Source: Paraconexibacter sp040581415 (GTDB lineage: Bacteria > Actinomycetota > Thermoleophilia > Solirubrobacterales > Solirubrobacteraceae). From it: a stretch of 64,000 nucleotides of DNA. This document shows, piece by piece, positions 56,986 to 64,000 of the stretch. Positions within the stretch are counted from its first letter, which is position 1, and every line of letters starts with the position of its first letter. The position numbers were made by a program, and so were the translations under genes. The DNA is taken from assembly GCF_040581415.1 (NCBI RefSeq), contig NZ_CP114014.1:5456001-5520000 (forward strand). The letters run 5' to 3'. The notes below the pieces were generated by a model. It was not told the origin of the DNA, did no database searches, and saw nothing but the letters and a program-made list of their open reading frames with translations.

Positions 56986-58311
56986 TCAGCGCTCCGCGCC
57001 GACGACGGCCCACGCACCGCCGCGGAACCGCCAGGCCATCGTCCCCAGCCGCGCGAGCATCAGGACGTTGATCGCGACCCACACCCCCACCACGCCCCAG
57101 TCGAAGACGAGGCTGGCGAGCGCGACCGGGGCGAAGCAGGCCAATGCGCTGAAGGCCATCGCCCGCGCGATGAAGCGGGTGTCGCCGGCCCCGATGAGGA
57201 TCCCGTCGAGCGCGAACACCACCGCGCCCGACACCTGCAGGACCGCGAACAGCGGCCACAGGTCACGGGCCTGGTCCAGCACAGCGTCGTCGCTCGTGAA
57301 CGCCCGCGGCACGATCCCGGTGAGCCCGAGCAGGACGACGGCGAACAACGCGCCGACGACCACCGACCAGCCGATCATCCGGCGGGCGGCGACGGTCGCG
57401 CCGGACGCATCGCCGGCGCCGAGCGCGCGACCGACGATGATCTGGCCGGCGATCGCGATCGCGTCCAGCACCAGCGCGAGGAAGACGAACAGCTGGAAGG
57501 CGATCTGGTGCGCCGCGAGCGCCGCGGTGGACGTCCGCGCGACCACGGCGCCCGCCGCGATGAACGCCAGCAGCAGCGCCCCGGTCCGCACCAGCAGGTC
57601 CCCGCCCAGGACCAGCAGCGCGCGGATGTCGGCCGGGCGCGGGCGGCGGGAGACGTCGGGCCCGCCGGCCCGCAGGAGCGTGATCGCGAACGCCGCGCCC
57701 ATCCCCGCCTGCGCGGCGACCGTCCCGAGCGCCGACCCGTCGAGCCCCAGGTCCAGCCCGTAGACGAGCACCAGCTCGAGCACGACGTTGACGAGGTTCG
57801 CGACGATCAGGATGACGAGCGGGGTCCGCAGCCGGTCGACCCCGCGGAGGTACCCCTGGCCCGCGAGCGCGATCAGCGCGAAGGGCAGCCCGGGGGCGCT
57901 GAGCCGCAGGTAGCGCTCGGCGGCGCCGGCCGCGTCCCCCGTCCCGCCGAGCGCGAGCATGAGCGGGTGCGCCAGCAGGACCAGCGCGACCGCGAGCAGG
58001 ACACCGAGGCCCGCGGCGAGCCACAGGGCCTGGGCGGCGATCTGGGCCGCCCGTTCGGGCTGACCGGCGCCGTGCAGCCGTGCGACCTGCGCCGTCGTCC
58101 CGTACGTGAGGAAGTTGCAGAGCGCCACGACGGACGTCAGCGCCGTCGCCGCCAGTGCGAGCGCGCCGAGTTCCAGCGTCCCCAGGTGGCCGACGATCGC
58201 GGTGTCCGCGAGCAGATACAGCGGCTCTGCGGCGAGCGCGCCGAGGGCGGGGACGGCGAGACGCACCATCTCGCGATCGTGCGCACGCGGGCTGAGCGGT
58301 TCCGTGGGCAA
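56986..58311 (-). CDS. MATE family exporter (DinF-like)
   Basis: This 441-residue membrane protein has twelve predicted helices in two related halves. PALGALAAEPLYLLADTAIVGHLG and the matching second-half VQ-type segment (TSTAALAAHQIAFQLFVF) are MATE repeats. The Asp/Glu pattern fits the DinF subgroup, which uses H+ or Na+ to expel cationic drugs. The start is a TTG at 58311 with TAGAGT 8 nt upstream; an internal alternative would remove part of the N-terminal helix. It is divergent from a lipoprotein gene. Confidence 0.87.
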   Translation of the reverse strand: MPTEPLSPRAHDREMVRLAVPALGALAAEPLYLLADTAIVGHLGTLELGALALAATALTSVVALCNFLTYGTTAQVARLHGAGQPERAAQIAAQALWLAAGLGVLLAVALVLLAHPLMLALGGTGDAAGAAERYLRLSAPGLPFALIALAGQGYLRGVDRLRTPLVILIVANLVNVVLELVLVYGLDLGLDGSALGTVAAQAGMGAAFAITLLRAGGPDVSRRPRPADIRALLVLGGDLLVRTGALLLAFIAAGAVVARTSTAALAAHQIAFQLFVFLALVLDAIAIAGQIIVGRALGAGDASGATVAARRMIGWSVVVGALFAVVLLGLTGIVPRAFTSDDAVLDQARDLWPLFAVLQVSGAVVFALDGILIGAGDTRFIARAMAFSALACFAPVALASLVFDWGVVGVWVAINVLMLARLGTMAWRFRGGAWAVVGAER

Positions 58312-58319
58312 GGGCGCGG

Positions 58320-58329
58320 ACTCTACGAT
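58320..58329. promoter_or_regulatory. Overlapping divergent -10-like boxes (MATE and lipoprotein genes)
   Basis: TAGAGT on the minus strand (58325-58320) is 8 nt before the MATE TTG, and TACGAT on the plus strand (58324-58329) is 6 nt before the lipoprotein ATG at 58336. The two hexamers overlap by two bases. Confidence 0.48.
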
Positions 58330-58335
58330 GCGTCG

Positions 58336-58797
58336 ATGAGGAGGTCGTGGGTCCCCACGCTGGGCTGTGCCGTGGCGGTGCTGGCCGGCTGCGGGCCCGG
58401 CGCCACGCCGATCTCGCCTGGCTGCACCGAGGACGTGGCCCCCGTGATCCGCGCGCTCGAGCGCGCCCCGGCGGCCGTCACGCTCGTCGACGGCTCCCGG
58501 TTGTCCGAGTGCATCAGCGACGGGACCGACGAGGCCGAGCTCCTGAACGTCGGCATCACCTTCTCCCGCGCGGCGGAGGAGCTGCGGGTCACCGCCCGCG
58601 AACAGGAGGATCGCGCCGTCGCGGTGCAGCTGGGCTACCTGATCGGGGCGACCCGTCGTGGGGCCGAGCGCACCGCAGGCGTCATGTCCGAGCTCCAGCG
58701 CCGGGTCGAGCTCGTCGGCGGCCGGCTGCAGACCGAGGCGCCGGACCTGGCCGCAGACGTGGACCGCGGCCTCGCGGCCGGCGAGAAGACCGGTTGA
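58336..58797 (+). CDS. Putative lipoprotein
   Basis: This 153-residue protein has a short signal with lipobox VLAGCG (cleavage before Cys19 or so). The mature part has two further cysteines (SPGCTED and LSECISDG) and is otherwise helical, ending RVELVGGRLQTEAPDL. I do not recognise the family. It is divergent from the MATE exporter and converges on the aminotransferase. Confidence 0.65.
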   Translation: MRRSWVPTLGCAVAVLAGCGPGATPISPGCTEDVAPVIRALERAPAAVTLVDGSRLSECISDGTDEAELLNVGITFSRAAEELRVTAREQEDRAVAVQLGYLIGATRRGAERTAGVMSELQRRVELVGGRLQTEAPDLAADVDRGLAAGEKTG

Positions 58798-58864
58798 ACC
58801 CCCGTCCTACGGGCGCCGAGACCCGGCGGGCATCGGACCGGGTGATGAGGAACGGGTCTCGACG

Positions 58865-60028
58865 TCAGGGGAGCGTGCGGGTGACCGCTGCCGCCAGGCG
58901 GCGGGCGCCCTCGTCGAGGTCCGTGTCCGCCGTCGCCAGCGAGAGGCGGACCCAGCCCTCGCCCTCGGCGCCGAACCCGACGCCCGGCGCGACCCCGACG
59001 CGGTCCTCGCGCAGGAGGGTCGCCGCGTCCAGGCCGGCCGGTGGCCGCCACCAGGCGAAGAACGTCCCGGCCGGTGCGTCGATCTCGGCGCCGGCCGCGC
59101 GCAGCGTCCCGACGAGCCGATCGGCCCGCGCGCGGTACAGCGCGCGCAGCTCCGCGACCCCGTCCTGCGGCCCGGTGAGCGCAGCGTGCAGGCCGCGCTG
59201 GACGGCTGCGAAGACCCCGGCCGTCGTGTGGTCGATCAGCGTCTGGACTCGCGCGACCACGTCTGCGCGACCGACGAGGAAGCCGACGCGCCAGCCCGCC
59301 ATGCCGTAGATCTTCGACGCCGACCACAGCTCGACGGCGACCTCCCGCGCACCCGGCACGGCGAGGACGCTGCGCGGCGGCGACGTCCCGAGCCCGAGCG
59401 CGCCGTAGGCGAAGTCGTTCAGCAGGACGGCGTCCCGCTCGGCGGCGTATGCGACGGCGGCCTCGAAGGTCCCGGGCCGCTCGACGACCGCGCAGGGGTT
59501 CGACGGATAGTTCAGGACGACCAATGCCGGCCGCTCGGCGGCGACCGCGTGGTCGCCCACGAAGTCCGGCTGGAAGCCGCCGGCCGCCCGGAGCAGCAGC
59601 GGAACCCGCCGCGCGCCGGCCAGTGCGATCGCCGAGAGGTAGTCCGGGTAGCCCGGGTCCGGGAGCAGCACCGCGTCCCCCGCCGCCGCGCAGGCCAGCG
59701 TCGCCAGCATGATCCCGGTCTTCGTCCCCGGGACCACCGCGATCTCGCGCTCCGGGTCCAGGACGACCCCGTGATCGGCGCGGTAGCGCGCCGCGATCGC
59801 CTCGCGCAGCGCGGGGAGCCCGGCGAACGGCGGGTAGCCGTGCACCGCCGCGACCGGATCGCCGGCGGCCGCCTGCAGCGCTGCAACGGCGTGGTCGGGC
59901 GGCGGCTGGTCGGGGTTGCCGCGCCCGAGGTCGATGATCGGCGCGCCGGGCGTCGCCCGCGCCGCGGCGACCTCGGCGAGGATCCCGGTGAAGAACTGGG
60001 CGGGGAGGCGGTCGACGGCGCGGGACAC
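58865..60028 (-). CDS. PLP-dependent aminotransferase, class I fold
   Basis: This 387-residue enzyme has DLGRGNPDQPPPDHAV at the N-terminus, GTKTGIMLATLA, LNYPSNPCAVV (NP motif), and the PLP lysine region LWSASKIYGMAGWRVGF (SKxxxMAGWR). WVRLSLATADTDLDEG is the C-terminal signature. It transfers amino groups between an amino acid and a keto acid; the subfamily resembles AlaA/DapC-like enzymes but cannot be narrowed. The GTG at 60028 has TAGCGT 7 nt upstream. Confidence 0.87.
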   Translation of the reverse strand: MSRAVDRLPAQFFTGILAEVAAARATPGAPIIDLGRGNPDQPPPDHAVAALQAAAGDPVAAVHGYPPFAGLPALREAIAARYRADHGVVLDPEREIAVVPGTKTGIMLATLACAAAGDAVLLPDPGYPDYLSAIALAGARRVPLLLRAAGGFQPDFVGDHAVAAERPALVVLNYPSNPCAVVERPGTFEAAVAYAAERDAVLLNDFAYGALGLGTSPPRSVLAVPGAREVAVELWSASKIYGMAGWRVGFLVGRADVVARVQTLIDHTTAGVFAAVQRGLHAALTGPQDGVAELRALYRARADRLVGTLRAAGAEIDAPAGTFFAWWRPPAGLDAATLLREDRVGVAPGVGFGAEGEGWVRLSLATADTDLDEGARRLAAAVTRTLP

Positions 60029-60035
60029 CGTCGTG

Positions 60036-60041
60036 ACGCTA
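60036..60041 (-). promoter_or_regulatory. -10-like box for leaderless aminotransferase mRNA
   Basis: On the minus strand TAGCGT is followed by 7 nt and the GTG at 60028. Confidence 0.48.
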
Positions 60042-60048
60042 CCGCGGG

Positions 60049-61158
60049 CTACCCGCCGCAGACCTTGAAGCGCCGCGTGTCGGTCACCTGCTTGCCGCTC
60101 TTGAGCCGCATGACGAGCTTGACGGTGACCGTCCGCGGTTTGCCGGCGGGCAGGACCACGCGCGTCGACGTCTTGCCCGACCGCAGCGTCGTCAGCCGCT
60201 TCCCGGCGACCAGGACGACCACGGAGCGCAGCTTGCCCCGGTAGATCCGCTTGACGGTGACGGTCAGCCTCCGCGGCTTGGAGCAGGTGGTGGGCCGCAC
60301 GACCGGCTTGGGCCCGGCGACGGGCGTCGGGGTGGCCGGCGCCGCGGACGCGTCGGCGTCGACGGCGTCGCCCGCGATCCCGCGGATCCACTCGCGCAGC
60401 GGTGCGTCGGCGATCCGGGCGTAGATGCCGGGCTTGCCGGCGCGCGCGCAGCCGTCGCCGTTGCTGGTCGCGCCGACGAGCACGAGCGAGCCGTCCGCGC
60501 GGCGGCCGAAGAGCGGCCCGCCCGAGTCGCCCTGGCAGCTGTCGATGCCGCCCTGCGGGAAGCCCGCGCAGATCTGCGTGGTGAAGTCGGTCCCCGGATA
60601 CGACTTCGCGCAGTCCGGGTCGGCGATGATCGGGACGTTGGCTTCTTGGAGGTGATCGGGGATGTCCCCGTCTTCCTTGGTAAGCCCGTAGCCGACGATC
60701 GTCTCGCTGACGCCGGGCGCCCAGGCCCCCTCTCCGCCGCGGCCCGCGATCCGGACCGGCGTCGTCTTCGCGGGCTTGTCGAGGATCAGCAGCGAGATGT
60801 CGGACCCCGTGGTGGCGAGGTAGTCCGGCGGGATCCTCACGGAGGACACCGTGGCGCGCTCGCCCGGCCCGTCCGGCGACTCCGCACCGAGCGTGACGGC
60901 GATCATCGACGGCGGCCAGCCGATCGGCGTGGCGATGAGCGAGCCCGTCAGGGAGCCACAGTGGCCGGCGGTGACGACCACCTTCGGCGCGACGAGCGTC
61001 CCCGTGCAGGCGAACGAGCCGCTGATCTTCACGAACGCCACCGCGGGATACGCACCCGGCGCGGTGTCCTTGCCGCCGACGATCGCCTGCGCAGGAGCAG
61101 CTACGACCACGCTCGCGAGCAGCGTGGCGGCGGTCAGGACTGAAATCCGGAGTCGCAT
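60049..61158 (-). CDS. Secreted trypsin-like serine protease
   Basis: This 369-residue S1 protease has a 25-residue signal peptide ending APAQA, followed immediately by IVGGKDTAPG. The catalytic triad is in VVTAGHCGS, TTGSDISLLIL and DSCQGDSGGPLFG. S1 specificity Asp (DSCQGDSGG) suggests trypsin-like cleavage after Lys/Arg. A C-terminal domain of about 95 residues (KPRRLTVTVKRIYRGK) is beta-rich and basic. There is no propeptide, so the mature IVGG N-terminus is generated by signal peptidase. It would thus be secreted in active form. Confidence 0.88.
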   Translation of the reverse strand: MRLRISVLTAATLLASVVVAAPAQAIVGGKDTAPGAYPAVAFVKISGSFACTGTLVAPKVVVTAGHCGSLTGSLIATPIGWPPSMIAVTLGAESPDGPGERATVSSVRIPPDYLATTGSDISLLILDKPAKTTPVRIAGRGGEGAWAPGVSETIVGYGLTKEDGDIPDHLQEANVPIIADPDCAKSYPGTDFTTQICAGFPQGGIDSCQGDSGGPLFGRRADGSLVLVGATSNGDGCARAGKPGIYARIADAPLREWIRGIAGDAVDADASAAPATPTPVAGPKPVVRPTTCSKPRRLTVTVKRIYRGKLRSVVVLVAGKRLTTLRSGKTSTRVVLPAGKPRTVTVKLVMRLKSGKQVTDTRRFKVCGG

Positions 61159-61267
61159 GCTCTACGAACGTAGCGGGAGCACCACCGATGCGGCGCCGTT
61201 TGCGCCATCTGACGGAGTGTCGAGCGGCACGCCGCCTGCCCCGGTGATATGGGAGGCTCCGGGATCT

Positions 61268-62587
61268 ATGGCCAAGAAGATCCTGTACAGCGGCGAGACC
61301 CAGAAGGCCGTCGACAACTTTCCGATCAGCGGCGAGGTCGTCCCGATCGCCGTCATCCACTGGCTCGGGCGCATCAAGGGTGCGGCCGCGCGCGTGAACG
61401 GCGACCTCGGGCTGATCGACGCGGACCTCGCGGCGAAGATCGCCGAGGCGGCGGACGCGGTCGCGACGGGCGCGTACGACGACCAGTTCCCGATCGACGT
61501 CTTCCAGACCGGCTCGGGCACGTCGTCGAACATGAACACGAACGAGGTCCTCGCCTCGCTCGCGGGCGCGCACCCGAACGACCACGTGAACTACGGGCAG
61601 TCGTCGAACGACGTCTTCCCGTCCGCCGTCCACCTCGCGGCGCTGGACAAGACCGTGAACGAGCTCCTGCCCGCGCTGAGGCAGCTGCAGAAGTCGTTCG
61701 CGAAGAAGGCCACGAAGTTCAAGGACGTCGTGAAGTCGGGCCGCACGCACCTGATGGACGCAGTCCCGGTCACGCTCGGCCAGGAGTTCGGCGGCTACGC
61801 GGCGCAGCTGACCCTCGCGATCGAGCGCGTGGAGGCGACGCTGGTCCACGTCGGGCAGATCCCGCTCGGCGGCACCGCGACCGGCACCGGCCTGAACACC
61901 GACCCGAAGTTCGCCGGCAAGGTCATCGCGCTGCTGAAGAAGGAGTCCAAGCTCAAGCAGATCGCCCCGCCGCTGGACCGCTTCGAGGCGCAGGCCAACC
62001 GCGACGCGCTCGTCGAGCTGTCCGGCGCGCTGAAGGTCGTCGCCGTGTCGCTGACCAAGATCGCGAACGACATCGCGCTCATGGGCTCCGGCCCGCGTGC
62101 CGGCATCGGCGAGATCTACCTGCCCGAGCTGCAGAAGGGCTCGTCGATCATGCCGGGCAAGGTCAACCCGGTCCTCCCCGAGGTCGTGCTCCAGGTGTCC
62201 GCACAGGTGATCGGCAACGACACCGCGATCACCATCGGCGGCATGCAGGGCCAGTTCGAGCTGAACGTGCGCATCCCGCTGATCGCCCGCAACCTGCTGC
62301 AGTCGATCCACCTGCTCTCGACGACGTCCAAGGCGTTCGCCGAGAAGTGCGTCGACGGCATCACCGTGAACAAGGGCGGCGTCGAGGCGTCGGCCGGCAA
62401 CACGCTCGCCGTGGCGACCGCGCTGAACGGCGCGATCGGCTACGACAAGGCCGCCGTGCTCGTCAAGAAGGCGGCCGCCACCGGCCGCCCGCTGCGCGAG
62501 ATCGCGCTCGAGGAGGGCGTCGACGGCGACCTCTACGACAAGACGATCGACCTGCGGAAGATCGCTGCCGGCAACCAGAAGTATTGA
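61268..62587 (+). CDS. fumC: Class II fumarate hydratase
   Basis: This 439-residue enzyme interconverts fumarate and malate in the TCA cycle. Motifs are QTGSGTSSNMNTNEVLAS, VNYGQSSNDVFPSAVH, SGRTHLMDAVPVTLGQEF and the signature GSSIMPGKVNPV. The N-terminus is slightly shorter than in E. coli FumC, but no active-site segment is missing. The ATG at 61268 is used; no strong Shine-Dalgarno is seen. It is divergent from the protease gene and converges on the secreted-protein gene with a 3-bp gap. Confidence 0.93.
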   Translation: MAKKILYSGETQKAVDNFPISGEVVPIAVIHWLGRIKGAAARVNGDLGLIDADLAAKIAEAADAVATGAYDDQFPIDVFQTGSGTSSNMNTNEVLASLAGAHPNDHVNYGQSSNDVFPSAVHLAALDKTVNELLPALRQLQKSFAKKATKFKDVVKSGRTHLMDAVPVTLGQEFGGYAAQLTLAIERVEATLVHVGQIPLGGTATGTGLNTDPKFAGKVIALLKKESKLKQIAPPLDRFEAQANRDALVELSGALKVVAVSLTKIANDIALMGSGPRAGIGEIYLPELQKGSSIMPGKVNPVLPEVVLQVSAQVIGNDTAITIGGMQGQFELNVRIPLIARNLLQSIHLLSTTSKAFAEKCVDGITVNKGGVEASAGNTLAVATALNGAIGYDKAAVLVKKAAATGRPLREIALEEGVDGDLYDKTIDLRKIAAGNQKY

Positions 62588-62590
62588 CGG

Positions 62591-64000
62591 CTAGGCCTTC
62601 TTCTTCTTCGTCTTGGCGGCCGTCGCGGGCCTGAGGGTCGCGACGGTCGACGGGCCGGTCAGCGCGGTCCGTCCGACCGCGACGACCGTGACCCTGCCGC
62701 CCTTCCTCGGCAGGAACGCCGCCACCCGGACGAACGGGCGCGCCGTCGCCTTCACGATCCTGGTCGTCGCGTGGCCGTCCTTGAGCCGGAACGTCACCAC
62801 GTAGCGCGACGCACGCGGCACGGCCTTCCAGCTCGCGCGGACCGCGCCGGCACCGGAGACGCGGAGCGTCACCCCGCGCGGCCTGCCCGGCTTCAGCGAC
62901 GCCGGCGCGACGTAGCTCGTGAGCACGACGCTCCTCCGCGGCAGCCCGTCCTGCGAGACGAGCGCCACGATCTGACGGCGGCCACCCCGGCCCTCCCCGG
63001 GCGTGAAGCGGACGCTGCCGGCCTTCACGCCGGCCCTGAGGTCCCCGATCGGGTGCTGCAGGGACTTGGCACGCTCGACGAGGGTGACGGTCTCGCCCGC
63101 GCGCAGCTCGCGCTTGAACGCGACGACCCGGCTCCGGCCCTTGCCCGACACGCGCGCGGTCACCTTCGGCTGCGGGAAGTCGACGCTCTTCTGGATGCGC
63201 GTGATCGGCGCGGTACCCAGCTGCGACTCCACCCGCCACACGCCGGCGGCCGGACGCCGGAGCTGCACGTAGGACGCCTTCAGCGTCCGGGAGGAGAGGA
63301 TCGACCCGGCCGGCCCGCCCGCGATCTGCTCGGCCCGGATGCGGCCTTCGTAGGACTGCGTCGGACCGTCGACGCGCTCGCCGCCGGGGCCGACCACCGA
63401 GATCAGCGGCGTCTGGTTGCCGCTGACCTTCAGCTCGAGGACCTTCGTCCCCGGTGGGACGGTGAAGGACTGCGCGGTGCTCGCCTGTCGCGTGAAGGCG
63501 TCCGTCCGCCAGATCGGCGCCGGCGCCAGGCGCGTGGTCTTGAACGTCTGGTAGCTGCTCAGGTCGCAGTGGAAGAAGAGCTCATCCGGGATGAACGGGC
63601 TGTTCTTCCAGCGGATCGCGACGCCGATGGCGAGGTCGACGACCGGGGTGACGAGTCCGCCGCAGGCCGCCGCACCGACCTCGGAGATGAGCGCCGAAGA
63701 GCCGGCGCAGACGCTCAGAACGCAGGCGCGCGCATCGCCCTGGAGGAAGAAGTGCTTGCCCTGTACGCCGCCCTGCACGTCGACGCTGACGTCCGCCACG
63801 AACGCGTTGAAGCTCGCGTTGCCCTTGAGGAAGAACGTGCCACCCGTGTCGTAGTGCACGCTCGCGCTCGCCACCGGGATCGACACGACGCGCACCTTGC
63901 CCGTGATGTCGACCGCGATCGCGTACGGCTTGCCGGGGAACGAGATCGTGCCCTGCAGGTCGGCGTCGATGGCCGCCGATCCCAGGAACGTCGGGCCGGC
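62591..64000 (-). CDS. Secreted or surface protein, C-terminal part
   Basis: The frame is open to the right edge of the window, so the N-terminus is missing; at least 469 residues are present. The visible part is beta-rich with several cysteines (QGDARACVLSVCAGSS, FFHCDLSSY), then a Fn3-like domain near the C-terminus (SASLKPG-type strand, PRASRYVVTFRLKDG). It ends in a basic tail KTKKKKA. I do not recognise the family. It converges on fumC. Confidence 0.6.
   Translation of the reverse strand, partial: AGPTFLGSAAIDADLQGTISFPGKPYAIAVDITGKVRVVSIPVASASVHYDTGGTFFLKGNASFNAFVADVSVDVQGGVQGKHFFLQGDARACVLSVCAGSSALISEVGAAACGGLVTPVVDLAIGVAIRWKNSPFIPDELFFHCDLSSYQTFKTTRLAPAPIWRTDAFTRQASTAQSFTVPPGTKVLELKVSGNQTPLISVVGPGGERVDGPTQSYEGRIRAEQIAGGPAGSILSSRTLKASYVQLRRPAAGVWRVESQLGTAPITRIQKSVDFPQPKVTARVSGKGRSRVVAFKRELRAGETVTLVERAKSLQHPIGDLRAGVKAGSVRFTPGEGRGGRRQIVALVSQDGLPRRSVVLTSYVAPASLKPGRPRGVTLRVSGAGAVRASWKAVPRASRYVVTFRLKDGHATTRIVKATARPFVRVAAFLPRKGGRVTVVAVGRTALTGPSTVATLRPATAAKTKKKKA

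Noticed and set aside
58865..62311. A 1148-codon minus-strand frame across fumC and the protease
   Set aside because: The aminotransferase occupies only 58865-60028. The remainder is antisense to fumC and in another frame of the protease gene.

Overview
This is a very GC-rich stretch of bacterial chromosome. It is packed with genes on both strands, many starting with GTG or TTG. Gene content points to Actinomycetota: an Lhr-type helicase tail, GroES-GroEL under CIRCE control, a DUF2342 zinc metalloprotease of the F420-associated family, an AdnAB-like helicase-nuclease, DrrA/DrrB-type ABC exporter genes, a polyprenol-phosphate mannosyltransferase, an HbhA-like lysine-rich protein and a BldC-like regulator. 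The overall mix resembles Thermoleophilia (Solirubrobacterales), but that placement is inference. I see no rRNA, tRNA, CRISPR array, transposase, integrase or phage genes; the window looks like stable chromosome.

Layout. 1-11 kb: Lhr tail, two Nudix hydrolases, a soluble triple-HAMP-like protein overlapping a CarH-fold protein that has lost its cobalamin ligands, an FAD-linked oxidase, an Nei-type glycosylase, a GDPD, an ECF sigma factor with a membrane DUF4349 partner, a Crp/Fnr regulator, an ASCH protein and a secreted lipase. 11.4-13.6 kb: two CIRCE boxes, groES-groEL and a three-hairpin terminator. 13.6-25.6 kb: DUF445 and MOSC proteins, two copies of a 48-bp palindromic element, an MFS exporter with a divergent HxlR regulator, an ABC exporter pair, a second ECF/anti-sigma-like pair, MarR, citrate synthase, an amidase with a duplicated 3' end, and an NAD(P)-binding protein. 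25.7-30.7 kb: ferredoxin, two lipoproteins, Mrp, the lysine-rich coiled-coil protein, and the DUF2342 protease. 30.7-41 kb: an IMPase family enzyme, the 1064-residue helicase-nuclease, ZIP and PAC2 proteins, an OB-HD protein, a pyridine nucleotide-disulfide oxidoreductase variant, two half-size TauE/SafE proteins, and trehalose phosphatase. 41-50.7 kb: a MASE1 hybrid histidine kinase divergent from a kinase-like protein lacking catalytic boxes, two glycosyltransferases, PolX, thioredoxin, an alkyltransferase-like protein and a VOC protein. 50.7-56.6 kb: IleRS with a rearranged HIGH motif (GSHH), a MerR-type regulator, DUF192 and isoprenylcysteine-methyltransferase-like proteins, and a 650-bp repeat-rich gap. 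56.6-64 kb: BldC-like HTH, MATE exporter, lipoprotein, aminotransferase, secreted trypsin-like protease, fumarase, and the end of a secreted protein running off the window.

A general feature is that many start codons lie only 6-8 nt downstream of a TANNNT-like -10 hexamer with no ribosome binding site. This suggests that leaderless mRNAs are common, and several divergent gene pairs have adjacent or overlapping -10 boxes. A minority of genes (groES, groEL, trx, fdx) have clear Shine-Dalgarno sequences.

The most unusual items are the HAMP-like/CarH-like pair at 1237-3170, the GSHH IleRS, the divergent kinase/pseudokinase pair at 41.1-45 kb, the lone AdnAB-like motor-nuclease with an altered Walker B motif, and the repeat-rich gap beside the BldC-like gene.
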